A stretch of DNA of 64,000 nt. It comes from Sceloporus undulatus (Eukaryota > Chordata > Lepidosauria > Squamata > Phrynosomatidae). Shown one piece after another: positions 10,913 through 21,625 of this stretch. Positions within the stretch are counted from its first letter, which is position 1; each line of letters opens with the position of its first letter. The notes below the pieces were generated by a model, which worked only from the letters and a program-made list of their open reading frames with translations, was not told where the DNA came from and did not search any database. The position numbers and the translations under genes were made by a program. Location of the stretch: positions 182,932,754 through 182,996,753 of the forward strand of contig NC_056523.1 in NCBI RefSeq assembly GCF_019175285.1, read 5' to 3'.

Positions 10913-11131
10913 CCATCGGATGCCCTGGATCCGTGGAACACTGCCCACCTGTCCCTCCAGCTGGATCCGGTAGCTGCAGCTGCGGAACAGATGCATCTTT
11001 CTCCAAAACAGGTCAAGGAGGCTGTCTTCAGAGATGGGATCCACTGGGAGACCTCCAGAGAGCTGGGCCGAGTGTGAGTTGTCACTGAATGGAAAGCTGA
11101 CATTCCACCATCCCTGCCCACTCCGGACCAC
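10913..11131 (-). CDS. Internal coding exon of an unidentified protein, 73 codons
   Basis: Read on the minus strand, a pyrimidine-rich acceptor (TGCTTCCTTTTCTTCCCAAAG) precedes 11131 and a strong donor (TGG then GTGAGTAAGG) follows 10913. The exon is 219 nt, exactly 73 codons, in phase 0 at both ends. The frame begins [15 protein letters not shown] and ends [10 protein letters not shown]; it contains one cysteine, one N-V-S sequon and no membrane segment. A second frame is also open, but only the chosen one joins in phase with the 34-nt exon at 12554, which ends on a whole codon. No repeat family covers it. I do not recognise the protein. The next exon downstream was not found with confidence. 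Confidence 0.6.
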
Positions 11132-11311
11132 CTTTGGGAAGAAAAGGAAGCAGCTGGGAAAGAACAATGGTAGCAACTCCCTGCTTTGAAAGCTCTTATC
11201 TTCTGCTGACACAATGGGAAAGCCAATCTTAGGAGTTGCTGGAATTAGTGATCCCTGGACTCACTGGAAGAGCCAGATTGTAATAATACAGGAAAACATA
11301 CAGGCAATGAA

Positions 11312-11340
11312 TAACAACAACAACAACAACAACAACAACA
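11312..11340. repeat. (AAC)n microsatellite
   Basis: About ten trinucleotide units in intronic position relative to the minus-strand exons. Confidence 0.9.
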
Positions 11341-11772
11341 TGCATACATAAATTTGTTCTCTTGCATATATACTTTTTTAAAAATATATATTTTTCACAG
11401 GCATAATTTTTTAATTTTTTTTTATTTTACCTGAAATATTACATACTTTTTATACGACTTCCTAATCCCCAAAACACTTTACCCCAGCAATACTTTCAAA
11501 AAACTTTTAAGGCAGGTTAAAACTATTAACTCTGAGAGTGAAATGAAGACAGTGGCTTGTTTCAAGACCATCTTCTGATATTAGAGGTTAGATCTGGAGA
11601 TTTCCCAGTCCTAGCTTGCTTTAGCTACCAGACACCTTTCTCTTCACTCTATGCCATGTCTGTGTGGTGATCCATTGAGGAGTCCACCCGGCATTCACTA
11701 AACTGAACTCTACTGACCACCAAATTATTTGATGTCCACTCACCAATCCCTTGATACAGTTCAGCATTATGC

Positions 11773-11794
11773 CCCCCCCCCCCCCCCCCCCCCC
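11773..11794. repeat. Poly-C tract
   Basis: A run of 22 cytosines. Such runs are error-prone in sequencing, so its length is unreliable. Confidence 0.85.
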
Positions 11795-11851
11795 TGTTCC
11801 CCCCACCACTACCAGAGTACATTTCTGGGCGATGGTGAGAAGAATGGATTA

Positions 11852-12257
11852 CAGGTTGAATATCCTTGATCCAGAATTCCAAATCCAAAACTATCCACAT
11901 GGGTGGCTGAGACAGTGGCACCTTTGGTTTCTGATGGTTCAGTGTACACAAGATTTTTTCATGCACAAAATTATTTAAAATAATCTGCATAAATTTACTT
12001 TCATGTTCAGACTTGGATCCCATCTCCAAGACATCTTATTATGCCTATGCAAATATTCCAGAATCCCAAAGATTATTTAAAATATTCTGCATAAATTTAC
12101 CTTCAAGCTAGGTGTATAAGGTATATGCAACAAATAAATGAATTTCATGTTTAGACTTGGATCCCATCTCCAAGACATCTTATTATGCATATTCAAATAT
12201 TCCAAAAACCCAACGACTTTTGGTTCCCAGTATTTTGGGCAAGGGAGACTCAACATG
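11852..12257 (-). mobile_element. Tigger-like (MER8-like) transposon with internal duplication
   Basis: The terminus CAGGTTGAATATCC is preceded by TA; the far end is GAGACTCAACATG. A block containing GACTTGGATCCCATCTCCAA and CATCTTATTATGC occurs twice (about 12008 and 12153), showing an internal tandem duplication. It lies between the two minus-strand exons, so it is probably intronic. Confidence 0.65.
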
Positions 12258-12284
12258 GTAGATGCCTCCAGACAGCTCTGTTTT

Positions 12285-12520
12285 GTGTGTGGTTGCGTAT
12301 GCTTTCAAGTCAGCTTTCAATTTACAGCACCCCCATGAATTACAGAGGGTTTTCTTCTACAAGGAATATTCAGAGGTAGTTTGTCATTGCCCCCTCGGAA
12401 ATATAGCCTACAACACCTGGGATTCCCAGGTGGTCTCCCTTCCTAAGTAATAACCAGGCCTGACCGTGCTTAGCCTCCCAAGTCAGATGAGATCTGATGC
12501 CCTGTGCTTCTTAGGCAACT
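12285..12520 (-). mobile_element. 5S-rRNA-headed SINE with Sauria/Bov-B-like tail
   Basis: On the plus strand the tail comes first (GCTTTCAAGTCAGCTTTCAA), then a reversed 5S-rRNA-like head: ACACCTGGGATTCCCAGG, GGTCTCCCTTCCTAAGTA and ACCAGGCCTGACC followed by TGCTTAGCCTCCCAAG. These match the antisense of the conserved 5S internal promoter region. It is a SINE3-type chimera rather than a 5S gene. A second copy lies at 56505-56702. Confidence 0.7.
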
Positions 12521-12553
12521 TCTAGATAGCACATCTCCCATCCACACACTCAC

Positions 12554-12587
12554 CTTCATATCCCACACCTGCTCCACATGGAGAAGA
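12554..12587 (-). CDS. 34-nt internal coding exon of the same unidentified gene
   Basis: On the minus strand a textbook acceptor (CTTGTTTGCCCTTCTGTGTGCAG) and donor (GAAG then GTGAGTGTG) bound a 34-nt exon. One leading base completes a codon from an upstream exon; the other 33 encode LLHVEQVWDMK and end on a whole codon. This joins in phase with the exon at 10913-11131 (next residues VVRSGQ), across an intron of about 1.4 kb. Splice strength and phase agreement are the evidence; the protein is not recognised. Confidence 0.55.
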
Positions 12588-13517
12588 CTGCACACAGAAG
12601 GGCAAACAAGTCAGATAAGGGATGCCATTAGCAGGAAAAAGGAGTCAAATCCTTGATCAGGAGGACCACCAAGTCCCATTTGAGAGGGCGATCAAGCCAT
12701 TTGTTGGTGGCACTCACTCAAAGATTGCCGGCTAGCACTGAGCAAGGAGCCACCAGGATCTTGCTGCTGGCTTCCTGGTCTGACACATAGTCCCAAGAAA
12801 GAAAAGAGAGAGAGAGAACACAGGCTCCTGCGCCTTCCCTCTTCTGGGAGCAGCAGGAGCAGGAAAAGAGCTGCCAAGGCTGCAGCCAGGAGAGCAATTT
12901 GGCCCTGTGCCTGGAGGCTCTCAGCTGGAAAAGCCTCTCACCAGGATGGCTGGGAGGACCACACCTCCCAGCCATCCAGCAGTGTGTGTGTGTGTATTTG
13001 TGTAACTGATTTGTGGCTGTGGAGGTCAGGAACCATTCTGGAAAAGCAAGTCTTGAGGAGTTCAAAGCAGCCTCAGGTGGCTTTGAAGCATCTCACAACT
13101 CTTTGAAAAAGAAAAATCTCCCCAAACAGGGCAGCAGGCCTTGCCTCCAGGCAGTTCTCAATCACAATGGATGCTGGCTTTTCTTTTTTGGGGGGGTTTC
13201 TCATATCTCTAGTTGACTAGAAGGCCTTGGGAGGGGTGGATTTGGAGGTGGGCTACCTTTCTCTTTCCAATTTTGTATGGGGCCAGGGTGACTGCCCGGT
13301 CTCCTGTTCCCAGACATGTCCAACATTTCAACCTTTGGTGCAGGAGGAATTCCAAAATGGCCTCCATTCTGAACATGATTCAGAAACAGCAGGGTATCTT
13401 TATATGAGTGTTTGTAACTTTTCATTTTGGAATGTCAATTTTTTTCTTGAATTTCCTACCTTTGGTGGTGCCTTGTTGTCCTTTGTGGTTAGGACATCTA
13501 GCATACAAATTTTCCAT

Positions 13518-13612
13518 TGTTGTTGTGTGTCTTCCAGATGTTTCCAACTTATGGCGACTGTAAGGCAAACCTATCATGGGGTTTTCTTAGCAAGATTTGT
13601 TCAGAGGAGCCC
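13518..13612 (-). mobile_element. Sauria SINE tail, antisense partial
   Basis: The tail (TTGTTGTTGTGTGTCTTCCA) and GACTGTAAGGCAAACCTATC block end abruptly just before a second, fuller copy in the same orientation. Confidence 0.75.
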
Positions 13613-13630
13613 TCATGACTAGTAGGTGAG

Positions 13631-13850
13631 TTGTTGTTGTGTGCTATCAAGACGTTTTTGATTTATGGAGCCCCTAAGGCAAACCTATCATGGAGTTTTC
13701 TTGCCAAGAGGTGTTCAGAGGAGGTTTCCCATTGCCTTCTTCTGAGGCTGAGAGCATGTGGCCTGCCCAAGGGGTTTCACAGCCAAGCTGGAAATCAAAC
13801 CCTAGCCTCCAGAGTCGTAGTCCGAACCACTATGCCGTGCTGGCTCTCAC
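13631..13850 (-). mobile_element. Sauria SINE, antisense, near full length
   Basis: Runs from the TTGTTGTTGTGTGC tail to the tRNA-like head (GTCGTAGTCCGAACCACTAT, GCTGGCTCTC). It is tandem with the partial copy at 13518. Confidence 0.85.
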
Positions 13851-14011
13851 AAATTTTCTCTACTATACTTCAACAGTGATGGTTTTGACTTGCTCTCAAA
13901 TTCAGTCAACTACAGCTTAGAGTCTCAGTGCATGAGAAACCTCAAAATATATGCACCCCAAGACATAAATGTACAGCCAAAATTTCAAGTTTTACATCAT
14001 TATTAAAACAA

Positions 14012-14462
14012 CATATCCTCCAGCATTTCAGAAATGCAAACCGGGACATATGTGGACAAGCAACGTCAGAAGATCAAGATGGTAGATGTTATTAATGAGG
14101 AAGAAAAGATAAACTAGGAGAAGCTGCCATAGTTTGTGTTTGTCTGAGTTTACTGGTACAAGATTTTGCCCCCTCCTCTCCCTTCATTGAGTCAGTAGTT
14201 CAGTGCAAACTACTTTTGCACTATAAACTCAGTTTACAGCAATTGAAATGAGCCATAGATAAAGAAGGAACCTGAGAGGAAGAGTTACAAACTGAATTGT
14301 TAATTGGATATACTGTAATTATATTTTCACTTTGAAATCAGTTTACAGCAATTGTTGTAAGTTGAGGACAAAGGAGTGGGATATTTTTAAAGCAGCTGAA
14401 AAACTGGGAGGATAGGATTAATCGGGAGTGTCCGTGCCAAACAGGGACAGTTGAAGGATATG
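14012..14462 (+). mobile_element. CATACCCTCC-family MITE, full span
   Basis: Begins CATATCCTCCAGCATTTC and ends GTTGAAGGATATG, inverted termini. It carries the family core AGATTTTGCCCCCTCCTCTC and GTGCAAACTACTTTTGCAC. An internal GAAATCAGTTTACAGCAATT block is duplicated. Flanks AAAACAA and AAATAAT are a poor 7-bp target match. Confidence 0.65.
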
Positions 14463-14650
14463 AAATAATACAACTAGAGTAAAGCTATGGAGCCTCTTAA
14501 AATGACAGAATTCATGATCTCTCTGTGTGTTTATCTGTCCTTTTTAAGGTATCTAAAAGTGATACTAGTACCACCTCATTTTTATGTATTTGAAACATTT
14601 ATCTATACCGCTACTTCTGCAAGGCTCAAAACAACTAAGGCAGGGGACAG

Positions 14651-14846
14651 AATTCAGAGACATAGCTGTGTCAGTCTGGAATATCAGTATGTGAAGGGAT
14701 CTTATAGCACCTTTGAGACTAACTGTGTGAAAGAAGTTGTAGCATTAACTTTCATAAACTTCCTTAGATCCATCTGAAGGCTAATGCTACAACTTCTTTC
14801 ACTCAGTTAGTCTGAAAGGTCCCACAAGATCCTTTTGCATACTTAT
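14651..14846. mobile_element. Palindromic MITE (GAGACTAACTG family)
   Basis: Arms ATCTTATAGCACCTTTGAG and its approximate complement near CCCACAAGATCC surround inverted TTGTAGCATTAACTTTCATA segments. The same family occurs at 21393-21545 and as a longer form at 57733-58384. Confidence 0.65.
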
Positions 14847-15199
14847 AGAGCAGGGAAGGGAATCATACAGACCTCCAGAATTTGTTGAACTGCAACACCC
14901 ATTATCTCTAGCAAACAAAGCCAAGAATGAGTGCTGCTGGGAACTGCAGTCCAATAACATCTGCAGAGTTGTACAACTTTCAGGACTGTAAAAAGAATGA
15001 AACCAAATTGGATTTATACCAGGCTGGCCCAGTGATCCACATCTAGCTTAGCCTTGGGTGAGAGATTTATGATCCTCGGAAATGTACTGGATTACAGCTC
15101 CCAGCAGTCCTTGCCAGCATAATCAGTGGTGAGGATGATGGTAGTTGCAGCCCAACACATTATGAAAGGCTCCATATTCACCACCCAGGTCTGTTGTTT

Positions 15200-15345
15200 C
15201 CTCTGTAGTTTTAGACAGGAGACTTTGCCATTCTTGTCTGGAGATGCCAGGGATACAACAGATTTTTTTTTTTGCAAGAAAAGCACATGATACCCCATTG
15301 AGCTATGATCCTTGTTGCATGTGGTGGCAATAATCAAGTGACCCT
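15200..15345 (-). mobile_element. tRNA-like SINE (second family), antisense partial
   Basis: On the minus strand it reads GATCATAGCTCAATGGGGTA, a pol III A-box-like start, followed after an A-run by TCCCTGGCATCTCCAGACAA. This resembles a tRNA-derived SINE of reptiles distinct from Sauria. A tail fragment of the same kind may lie at 20440-20505. Confidence 0.45.
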
Positions 15346-15849
15346 GTTTATTACACGGCATTGCACTGGCTGGCTGTTTTATTCCTCAATAATGTCAAAG
15401 GTTATATTATGGTGATTTCTGTAGCATTATAGGGCCATCCTTGCCATTAGGCAATATGAGCTGAGGCAGAAGATTCATAAAAGGGTTGCAAATGGTTTGT
15501 TATTTACTTTGTTATTATTGTATTTGTTCTGTCGGGATAAAGAAAAGGTCCTTATGAGATTTTCTGCCTACATGCCAAAATCACATAGCTGGCTTTGAGT
15601 GCGATGTACTTTGACTTTGAGGTGAGTGAGAGGACACTGTTTGCTATGTTGCCTCAGGCAGCAAAAGGTCTTGGGTTGGTCCTGGAATAAACCCATGTTG
15701 ACCTGATCCTAGAGTAGCCCTGGGTGATGTTATTTACAGAAGCAATTGCTAAAGAAACAGGCTGAAACAGCAGTGGAGGGAATTGCAAAAGATAATGTAC
15801 AGTTCGTGGGAACCAGTTTGTGGGAAAACTGATCCAACCCTCCTTGTCT

Positions 15850-16040
15850 TCATAAGTGCAAACAGACAGAAGGTAGTTGGTGGCTCCCATGTCAGCAAGG
15901 TAGTGAATCAATACCAGGTTTTCATCAAATTTTAATGGACCTATCCAAGGGGATAAATCCATTTTGGAGCACCTTGAGTAATTCCTTTAAGTTCGGAGTA
16001 AAGACCAGAGCAGATTCACAACCCTCCAGACATGGTTGCC
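15850..16040. mobile_element. Palindromic MITE (GGTGGCTCCCATGTCAG family)
   Basis: Left arm TTGGTGGCTCCCATGTCAG with GTGAATC, and a degraded right arm near AGAGCAGATTCACAACC. Relatives with both arms occur at 20705-20885 and 33320-33515. Confidence 0.5.
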
Positions 16041-16574
16041 ACCCAGTGCAAAAATTTGGTAAGAAGAGCCAAACCAATAGAAAATCAATGGAGTTCCAAT
16101 ATTGACATACACTGCTTGATTAAATAGACTAAATTGTACTTGGTGGAAAATTGGGCCTATGTCCTAAACCAGCTTTCTGGAGTTTGCCATAAGATATGTT
16201 GCACTACATTACTCATCCTGCCTAGGCATGATAGGAGTTTTGGTCTAAGCTATCTTAAGGGCACTAGGTTGTCTCCAGATGCCTTAAACCAAATAGCAAT
16301 TACTTACTTACTGCTAACTGCCCTAAAGCCCATGCCTCAGCAACCCCTGGCATTTCATACAATTGTGTGTTTGCTTCCTTAATGCCGAAGAAACAAACAG
16401 AGACTTATCTTGAATCAGATTCAAAGAACTGTTGTCATTAATCAGTCACTAGATTCAGGTCAGCAACTGAAGAACATTCACAAACAAGTTGCAAGCTCTT
16501 TAAGTTTGATAGATTCAATCCCTAAAACCAAGTCAAATTAGAATCACATGAAGTTATAAAGCACTTACCTGATT

Positions 16575-17078
16575 CCAGGCCTCACCTGGAATACTGTGTC
16601 CAGTTCTGGGCACAACAGTTCAAAAAGGATGTTGATAAGCTGGAGCATGTCCAGAGGAGGGCAACAAAAATAGTGAAGGGTCTGGAAATCATGCCCTACG
16701 AGGAACGGCTTAGGGAGCTGGGTATGTCTAGCCTGGAGAAGATGACATGATAGCCATGTTTAAATATTTGAAGGGATGTCATATTGAGGAGGGGGCAAGC
16801 TTGTTTTCTGCTGCAGAGAAGAGGACCCGAACAATGGATGCAAATTGCAGGAAAAGAAATTCTACCTCAACATAAGGAGGAACTTCCTGACAATAAGGGC
16901 TGTTTGACAGTGGAACAGACTCCCTCGGAATGTAGTGGAGTCTCCCTCCTTGGAGGTCTTTAAACAGAGGCTGGATGACCATCTGTCAGTGGTGCTTTGA
17001 ATGAGAGTTCCTTCATGGCAGAATGGGGTTGGACTGGATGGCCCTTGGTGTCTCTTCCAACTCTAGGATTCTATGACT
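16575..17078 (+). mobile_element. CR1 LINE, 3' end of ORF2 and terminus
   Basis: Contains the very typical CR1 blocks TGGAATACTGTGTCCAGTTC, TGGAGCATGTCCAGAGGAGG, GAGGAACGGCTTAGGGAGCT and TGGACTGGATGGCCCTTGG, ending in ATTCTATGA. It is strongly 5'-truncated with a small internal deletion near 16740; no open frame remains. Confidence 0.9.
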
Positions 17079-17454
17079 GAAATTATCCTATGCTGAGATT
17101 CAACCTCTGCACAACAAATCCTATCACCCAATGAGATCAGGAGTTCTTTCTCTGTCATGTGTGGCTGGACATATGATATGGTTGGGAAGCTCCAGTTGGC
17201 AGGCAGAATTAGGCCCATGTTCTGTATTGGTGATCAGACATTGGGATGGAGATTTAATTCAATCTGAGCACATCAAAAGTCTCACAGAATCTTCAAAAGC
17301 ATTCTAGGATTGTGGTAAACCAAGGAAGAAGAAAACAGTATTTGAGAGGTTCCAGTTTGGAATAAAACCCAGGGTGGGTTCACTGAAGTACAAATGTGGG
17401 AGTGTTTTAGCATCCATGAATCCTAGGCTTGGACAACCCCCCTCCTGTTTTTGT

Positions 17455-18425
17455 TATTCACCCTCAAATTGATCTTGACCCATATTGAACCTATGGATGA
17501 GAAATCTCAAAGATTCCCTGTCCTCCACTGCTCTGCTTAGGTCCTGAAAATTCATACCCATGACCTCTTTTATAGAGTCCATCCATCTAGCATATGGCCT
17601 TCCTCTCTTTCTGCTTCCTTCCATCTTTCCTAGGATTGTTATTTTTTTCTAGTCTCACAACCTCAGTCTAGTCACCTTGGCTTCCAGAGAGATTTCTGGT
17701 TTGATCTGTTCTAGCACCCATTTGTTTGACCTCTTGGTTGTCCATGATATCCTCAGCACTCTTCCCCAGCACCACATCTCAAATGAATTGATTTTCTTCC
17801 TATCTACTTTCTTCACTGTCCAGCTCACGCATTCATACATGGTAATAGGGAATACAATGGCTTGTACGGTTCTAACTTTTGTGCTCAGTTATATATCTTT
17901 ACATTTTAGCATCATTTGTAGGTTCTTTCATAACTTCCCTCCCCATTCTTAGTCTTTTTAGGATTTCTTGACTGCAGTGTCCTGTCCAATCAATGTTTGA
18001 TCCTAGGTATGAGCACTCCTTTACTATTTCTATTGCCTCATTATCTAGGCTGAATATGTGTAAATTCTCCATGGTCATTATTTTTGTTTTCTTTATGTTC
18101 AGCAATAAGCCTGCCTTTGTACTTTCTTCCTTGATCTTTGTTAGTAGTTGCTCTAGGTCTGTGATGTTTTCTGCCAGTAGTATTGTGTCATCTGCATACC
18201 TTAGATTGTTGATATTCCTTCCTCCTAGCTTCACTTCTCCTTCTTCTGTGTCCAAGCCTGCTTTTCATTTAATATGTTCTGCATACAAGATGAACAGAAA
18301 GGGTGAGAGGATACAGCCTTGCCTGACCCCTTTGCCAGTTGGGAACCATTCTGTTTCTCCATGTTCTCTTCCAACAGTAGCCTCTTATTCTGAATACAGA
18401 TTTCTCATCAGGACTATCAGATGTG
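17455..18425 (-). mobile_element. Bov-B (RTE) LINE fragment with reverse transcriptase, antisense
   Basis: The minus-strand frame at 17899-18255 encodes NINNLRYADDTILLAENI, the catalytic YADD motif of RTE/Bov-B reverse transcriptase, then NIKKTKIM and the SYLGSNI region. A second frame (17655-17840) continues with SWTVKKVDRKKINSFEMWCW and LRISWTTKRSNKWVLEQI. The break between frames shows decay. It is 5'-truncated and lacks the endonuclease. Confidence 0.88.
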
Positions 18426-18974
18426 TTTTGTTACTGCCTCACTATAAAAAATCAGGGAAAATTTGGGGAAAGTTTCTGTTTTTGGATGACAGCCTCCAGA
18501 TTGTCACCCTCCAAAGACAGCATTGCCAAAAACATTCTGGCAAGAGCATTCTGGAATTTGCACTCCCTCAAAGTCATTTCTCCATATTCTGTTAACAAAC
18601 TTTACTAGACCTTCCCTCCCCCTTCCCAAATTACTCTTTCCTAAGGCAGCATCAGAATGTCCTAGCATCTCATTTATCAGACAAAGAGGACATGGGAAGC
18701 TACCTTAAATGGGGTGGCTTGGACTATTTTCAGCCTTTGTTCAAGGCCTCTGGTAGAGAACTGACCCATTCCTTACTATATTGTCCTCCCAACTCAGGGA
18801 GGGAAACTTTCAGCCCGTGGACCTAAATTGTCAGAGAGAGCTTTCATGGGTTCTGTTGCTATGGTCCACCTTGAAGGCTAGCCCAAAAGGAAAGCTGCTG
18901 TCTCTGAGCACTAGTGAGAGAAAGCTTTTTTCTGGGAGGTGGGTCTTTAGAGCCCTCTGCCAAGGAGCTCCTCT

Positions 18975-19042
18975 CATGTGTCTGACCAAGCTACAAACCC
19001 AGGATTCCGTAGAAGGCAGCCATGGAAGTTAAAGTGGGACCA
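18975..19042. mobile_element. Half of a palindromic ACTGCAG-family MITE
   Basis: CTACAAACCCAGGATTCCGT and CATGGAAGTTAAAGTGGGAC match the right arm of the family; the left arm is not visible. Confidence 0.45.
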
Positions 19043-19345
19043 TAATGAATGAATGAATGAATGAATGAATGAATGAATCTTTATTTGTATACCGCTATTC
19101 CCATGATCACAGCAGTTTACAACAGTAATAAAAACATACCGAAACTACAAAATCCAATAGAAAGAAATCCCCCCCACATTAAACAATACAGTACAGCAAT
19201 AAAAATATCCATCATTCAATCACAGTTAAAACAGTTAAAAACCAAAGCACCAATTACATCCAATACAATACAGCAACACAAGGGGAGAAGAATGGAATTA
19301 GGGAACATGGGGGAAAGCTTGACGAAAGAGGTGAGTCTTTAGATT
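19043..19345 (-). mobile_element. L2-like LINE 3' end, antisense, starting in an (AATG)n run
   Basis: TTTATTTGTATACCGCTATT with CAGCAGTTTAC is the reverse complement of the L2 3' end seen at 23980-24030. The AATG microsatellite at 19043-19078 replaces the usual 3' simple repeat. Confidence 0.6.
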
Positions 19346-19689
19346 TGCTGCAACTGTGCAGTGTGACTGGGCCCCTGGTTTTTCCCCTCTTGCCTCATCT
19401 CTGCATGGGACATGAAGGTGGGTAGCCAAGCTGGTCAGACTGTCCACTGGCATGAGTAAGTACCAGCTAAGCCACTAGTATGGCAGGACTTAGCCAATGC
19501 CTGGTAGTGTTTGTTGACAGCACTTCACTCCTTCTCACCCTCCCTTGCACAGGGAAAAGAGGAGAGAGAAGGAGCAAAGCCAGATGCTCTCAGCAAGTGC
19601 TAGTTGCAAAATCATTGTGTGGGAAAGAAAGACAAGGGCAGATTCATAGACAAAACACTGAGTGCAAAAGCTGCACCCAACATCTGCAC

Positions 19690-19860
19690 CAGCTACTAGA
19701 AGCCAAGATAATTAAATTGAGTCTGTTGTCTTTTGCACATATCATGAGACAGTGTGATTCACTGCTTGGTAAAGTGGAAGGCAGTGGGAAAAGAGGGAGA
19801 CCCCACTACAAGTGGAGTGAATCAATTAAGGAAGCCATGGCTAGCGAAACCACCTCTGAG
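19690..19860 (+). mobile_element. Bov-B LINE fragment, C-terminal region
   Basis: Encodes LLGKVEGSGKRGRPHYKW followed by SESIKEA, matching the C-terminal tail of Bov-B ORF2 (typically LGKVEG.R.RGRP..RW.D). Short and 5'-truncated. Confidence 0.7.
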
Positions 19861-20506
19861 CCTTCTTTTTGTCTAATACTGTGTAATTCATGGGGTTGGC
19901 TGAAGTCAACAGATGACCTGAAAGCATGTACATACATCTATATCCATAACCATCCCTTTAAAGAAAGAGCATGTCTGTCACGCTCTGACAATGGAGGAAG
20001 GGAGAAAGCCGGTAGCTCTGACATTAGTGGTATGATGAACCTGCTCTGGGCTTTAAAGGAGTGCTGAACCTCTTTGGGGTAGAATTCAGCAGAATAGAAA
20101 GTTACTTTTGAATTCTGAGTAAAATCCAAAGCAAATTCACCATCTCACTAACATCAGAGACCCTGGTTCTCACTGGTCTCACTTTGTCCTTCATTCTAAT
20201 CCTCAAAGCTCCACTTCTATAGAGAATGCAGACTGCAGTTCAGACATTTCTGAAATCTGAATAGCTCCGGAGGAAGGCCAGTTGGTGGTAAGGCCAAAAC
20301 ACACCAGGTTTTTTTAAGAAATAAGAGTTTTTGACCATCATACAGCATGTGGGACTTTGTCTCCTTTCATTCTTCCACTGTGAATACTTGTTTTCCAGTT
20401 TTTGTTTTATTCTCATTAGGCCACATTATCTCCTGGCAGTAGTGAGAAACAATATCTACCTGAAGGTGAGCTGCTGCCAGTCACTGATGAACCAATAGTC
20501 TGATTC

Positions 20507-20532
20507 AAAAAGAAAGAAAGAAAGAAAGAAAA
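20507..20532. repeat. (GAAA)n microsatellite after a SINE-like tail
   Basis: A-rich tetranucleotide run following AACCAATAGTCTGATTC, probably the 3' end of a tRNA-derived SINE. Confidence 0.6.
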
Positions 20533-20704
20533 GATAAAGAGGCCACTTCTTATCTCCTAAAGCAACAATGAAAGCAGAGCTTTAGGAAAGTTACTCTTTC
20601 AACCTATAACTGGCCACATGTACACAGACTGAATCACAAGTCTCAGCCATCCCATTCTGATGATCTGAAAGAGGCCCCAAAATCTGTTCAAATAAGCATC
20701 TGAT

Positions 20705-20885
20705 GGCAGTAGGTAGTTTCCTTGTTATAGATTGATGAATTCACTCTGGGTTTCAGCCTAAACTTTGGAGGATCCATCCAATTTATTTGGCGGATAAGGT
20801 TCAGTACCTTGGGTAGCTCCTCTGGTATCTGCAGTAACATCTGGAATGGATTTGCTGCCCCACTGACATGGGAATCATCAGCCTC
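20705..20885. mobile_element. Palindromic MITE (GGTGGCTCCCATGTCAG family)
   Basis: Left arm GGCAGTAGGTAGTTTCC with GAATTCACTCTGG and right arm GGATTTGCTGCCCCACTGAC plus GGAATCATC are inverted copies of one another, eroded. Confidence 0.55.
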
Positions 20886-21117
20886 TGAGGTGAGTTATCT
20901 CACAGCACACACTGTCTGTGGGAATACAAAGGGCACACCTAGAAACATTTTGAATAATACATACTAGGGCAATAAATAAGGTTGTGAAGAAATATTGTGT
21001 CAGCAGCTCTTGAAATGCCAAGCTGTAGGTCTGGGATTGTTGCAGTGCTATGGGTGTGTTTGAAGTGGGTTTACAGCCCAGCAAAGAGCATAATACTGTT
21101 GTCTCTTGCTTTTAGCT

Positions 21118-21625
21118 AACTGCTAAAAGGGATGTCATACTGAGGATGAAACAAGCTTATTTTCTTCTGTTCCAGAGAGTAGGACACAGAGCAACAAAGC
21201 AATGGATTCAAACTACAAGAAAAGAGCTTCCACCTAAGCATCAGGAAGAAATTTCTGATGATAAGAGTTGTTCAACAGTGGAATGTGCTGCCTAAGAGAG
21301 TGGTGGAGTCTCATCCTATGGAGATTTTTAAACAGAGACTGTATAGCCATCGGTCAGAAGTGCTTTGATTGTATATTCCTTCATGACAAGGGTAGAGAGA
21401 TCTTATAGCACCTTTGAGACTAACTGAAATAAAGATGTTGGCAGCAAGAGCTTGGTTGCCAACTTCTTTATTTCAGTTAGTCTCAAAAGTGCTACAAGAT
21501 CTCTCTACATACTGATGCTACAGACTAACATGGCTATATCTTTGAATTCTACTTGCATGACAGGGGGTTGAACTGGATGACCCTTGTGGTCTCTTCTAGC
21601 TCCATGATTCTGTGATTCTGTGCTT
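21118..21625 (+). mobile_element. CR1 LINE 3' end split by a palindromic MITE
   Basis: CR1 blocks GGGATGTCATACTGAGGATG, GTGGTGGAGTCTCATCC and GGTTGAACTGGATGACCCTT lie on either side of the element at 21393-21545. Ends with repeated GATTCTGTG. Confidence 0.85.
21393..21545. mobile_element. Palindromic MITE inserted in CR1
   Basis: GAGATCTTATAGCACCTTTG and its complement CAAAAGTGCTACAAGATCTC form nearly perfect arms around AACTTCTTTATTTCAG. CR1 sequence CATGACAAG precedes and CATGACAGG follows, consistent with an approximately 8-bp duplication as made by hAT elements. Confidence 0.7.

Noticed and set aside
12400-12520. 5S rRNA gene
   Set aside because: Only a reversed, diverged 5S-like head fused to a SINE tail.
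12718-12780. Upstream minus-strand exon ending at a GTGAGT donor
   Set aside because: Neither open frame leaves the two-base overhang needed by the 34-nt exon, and the frame that would do so has a stop.
17993-18595. 200-codon plus-strand frame
   Set aside because: It is the antisense of the Bov-B reverse transcriptase fragment.
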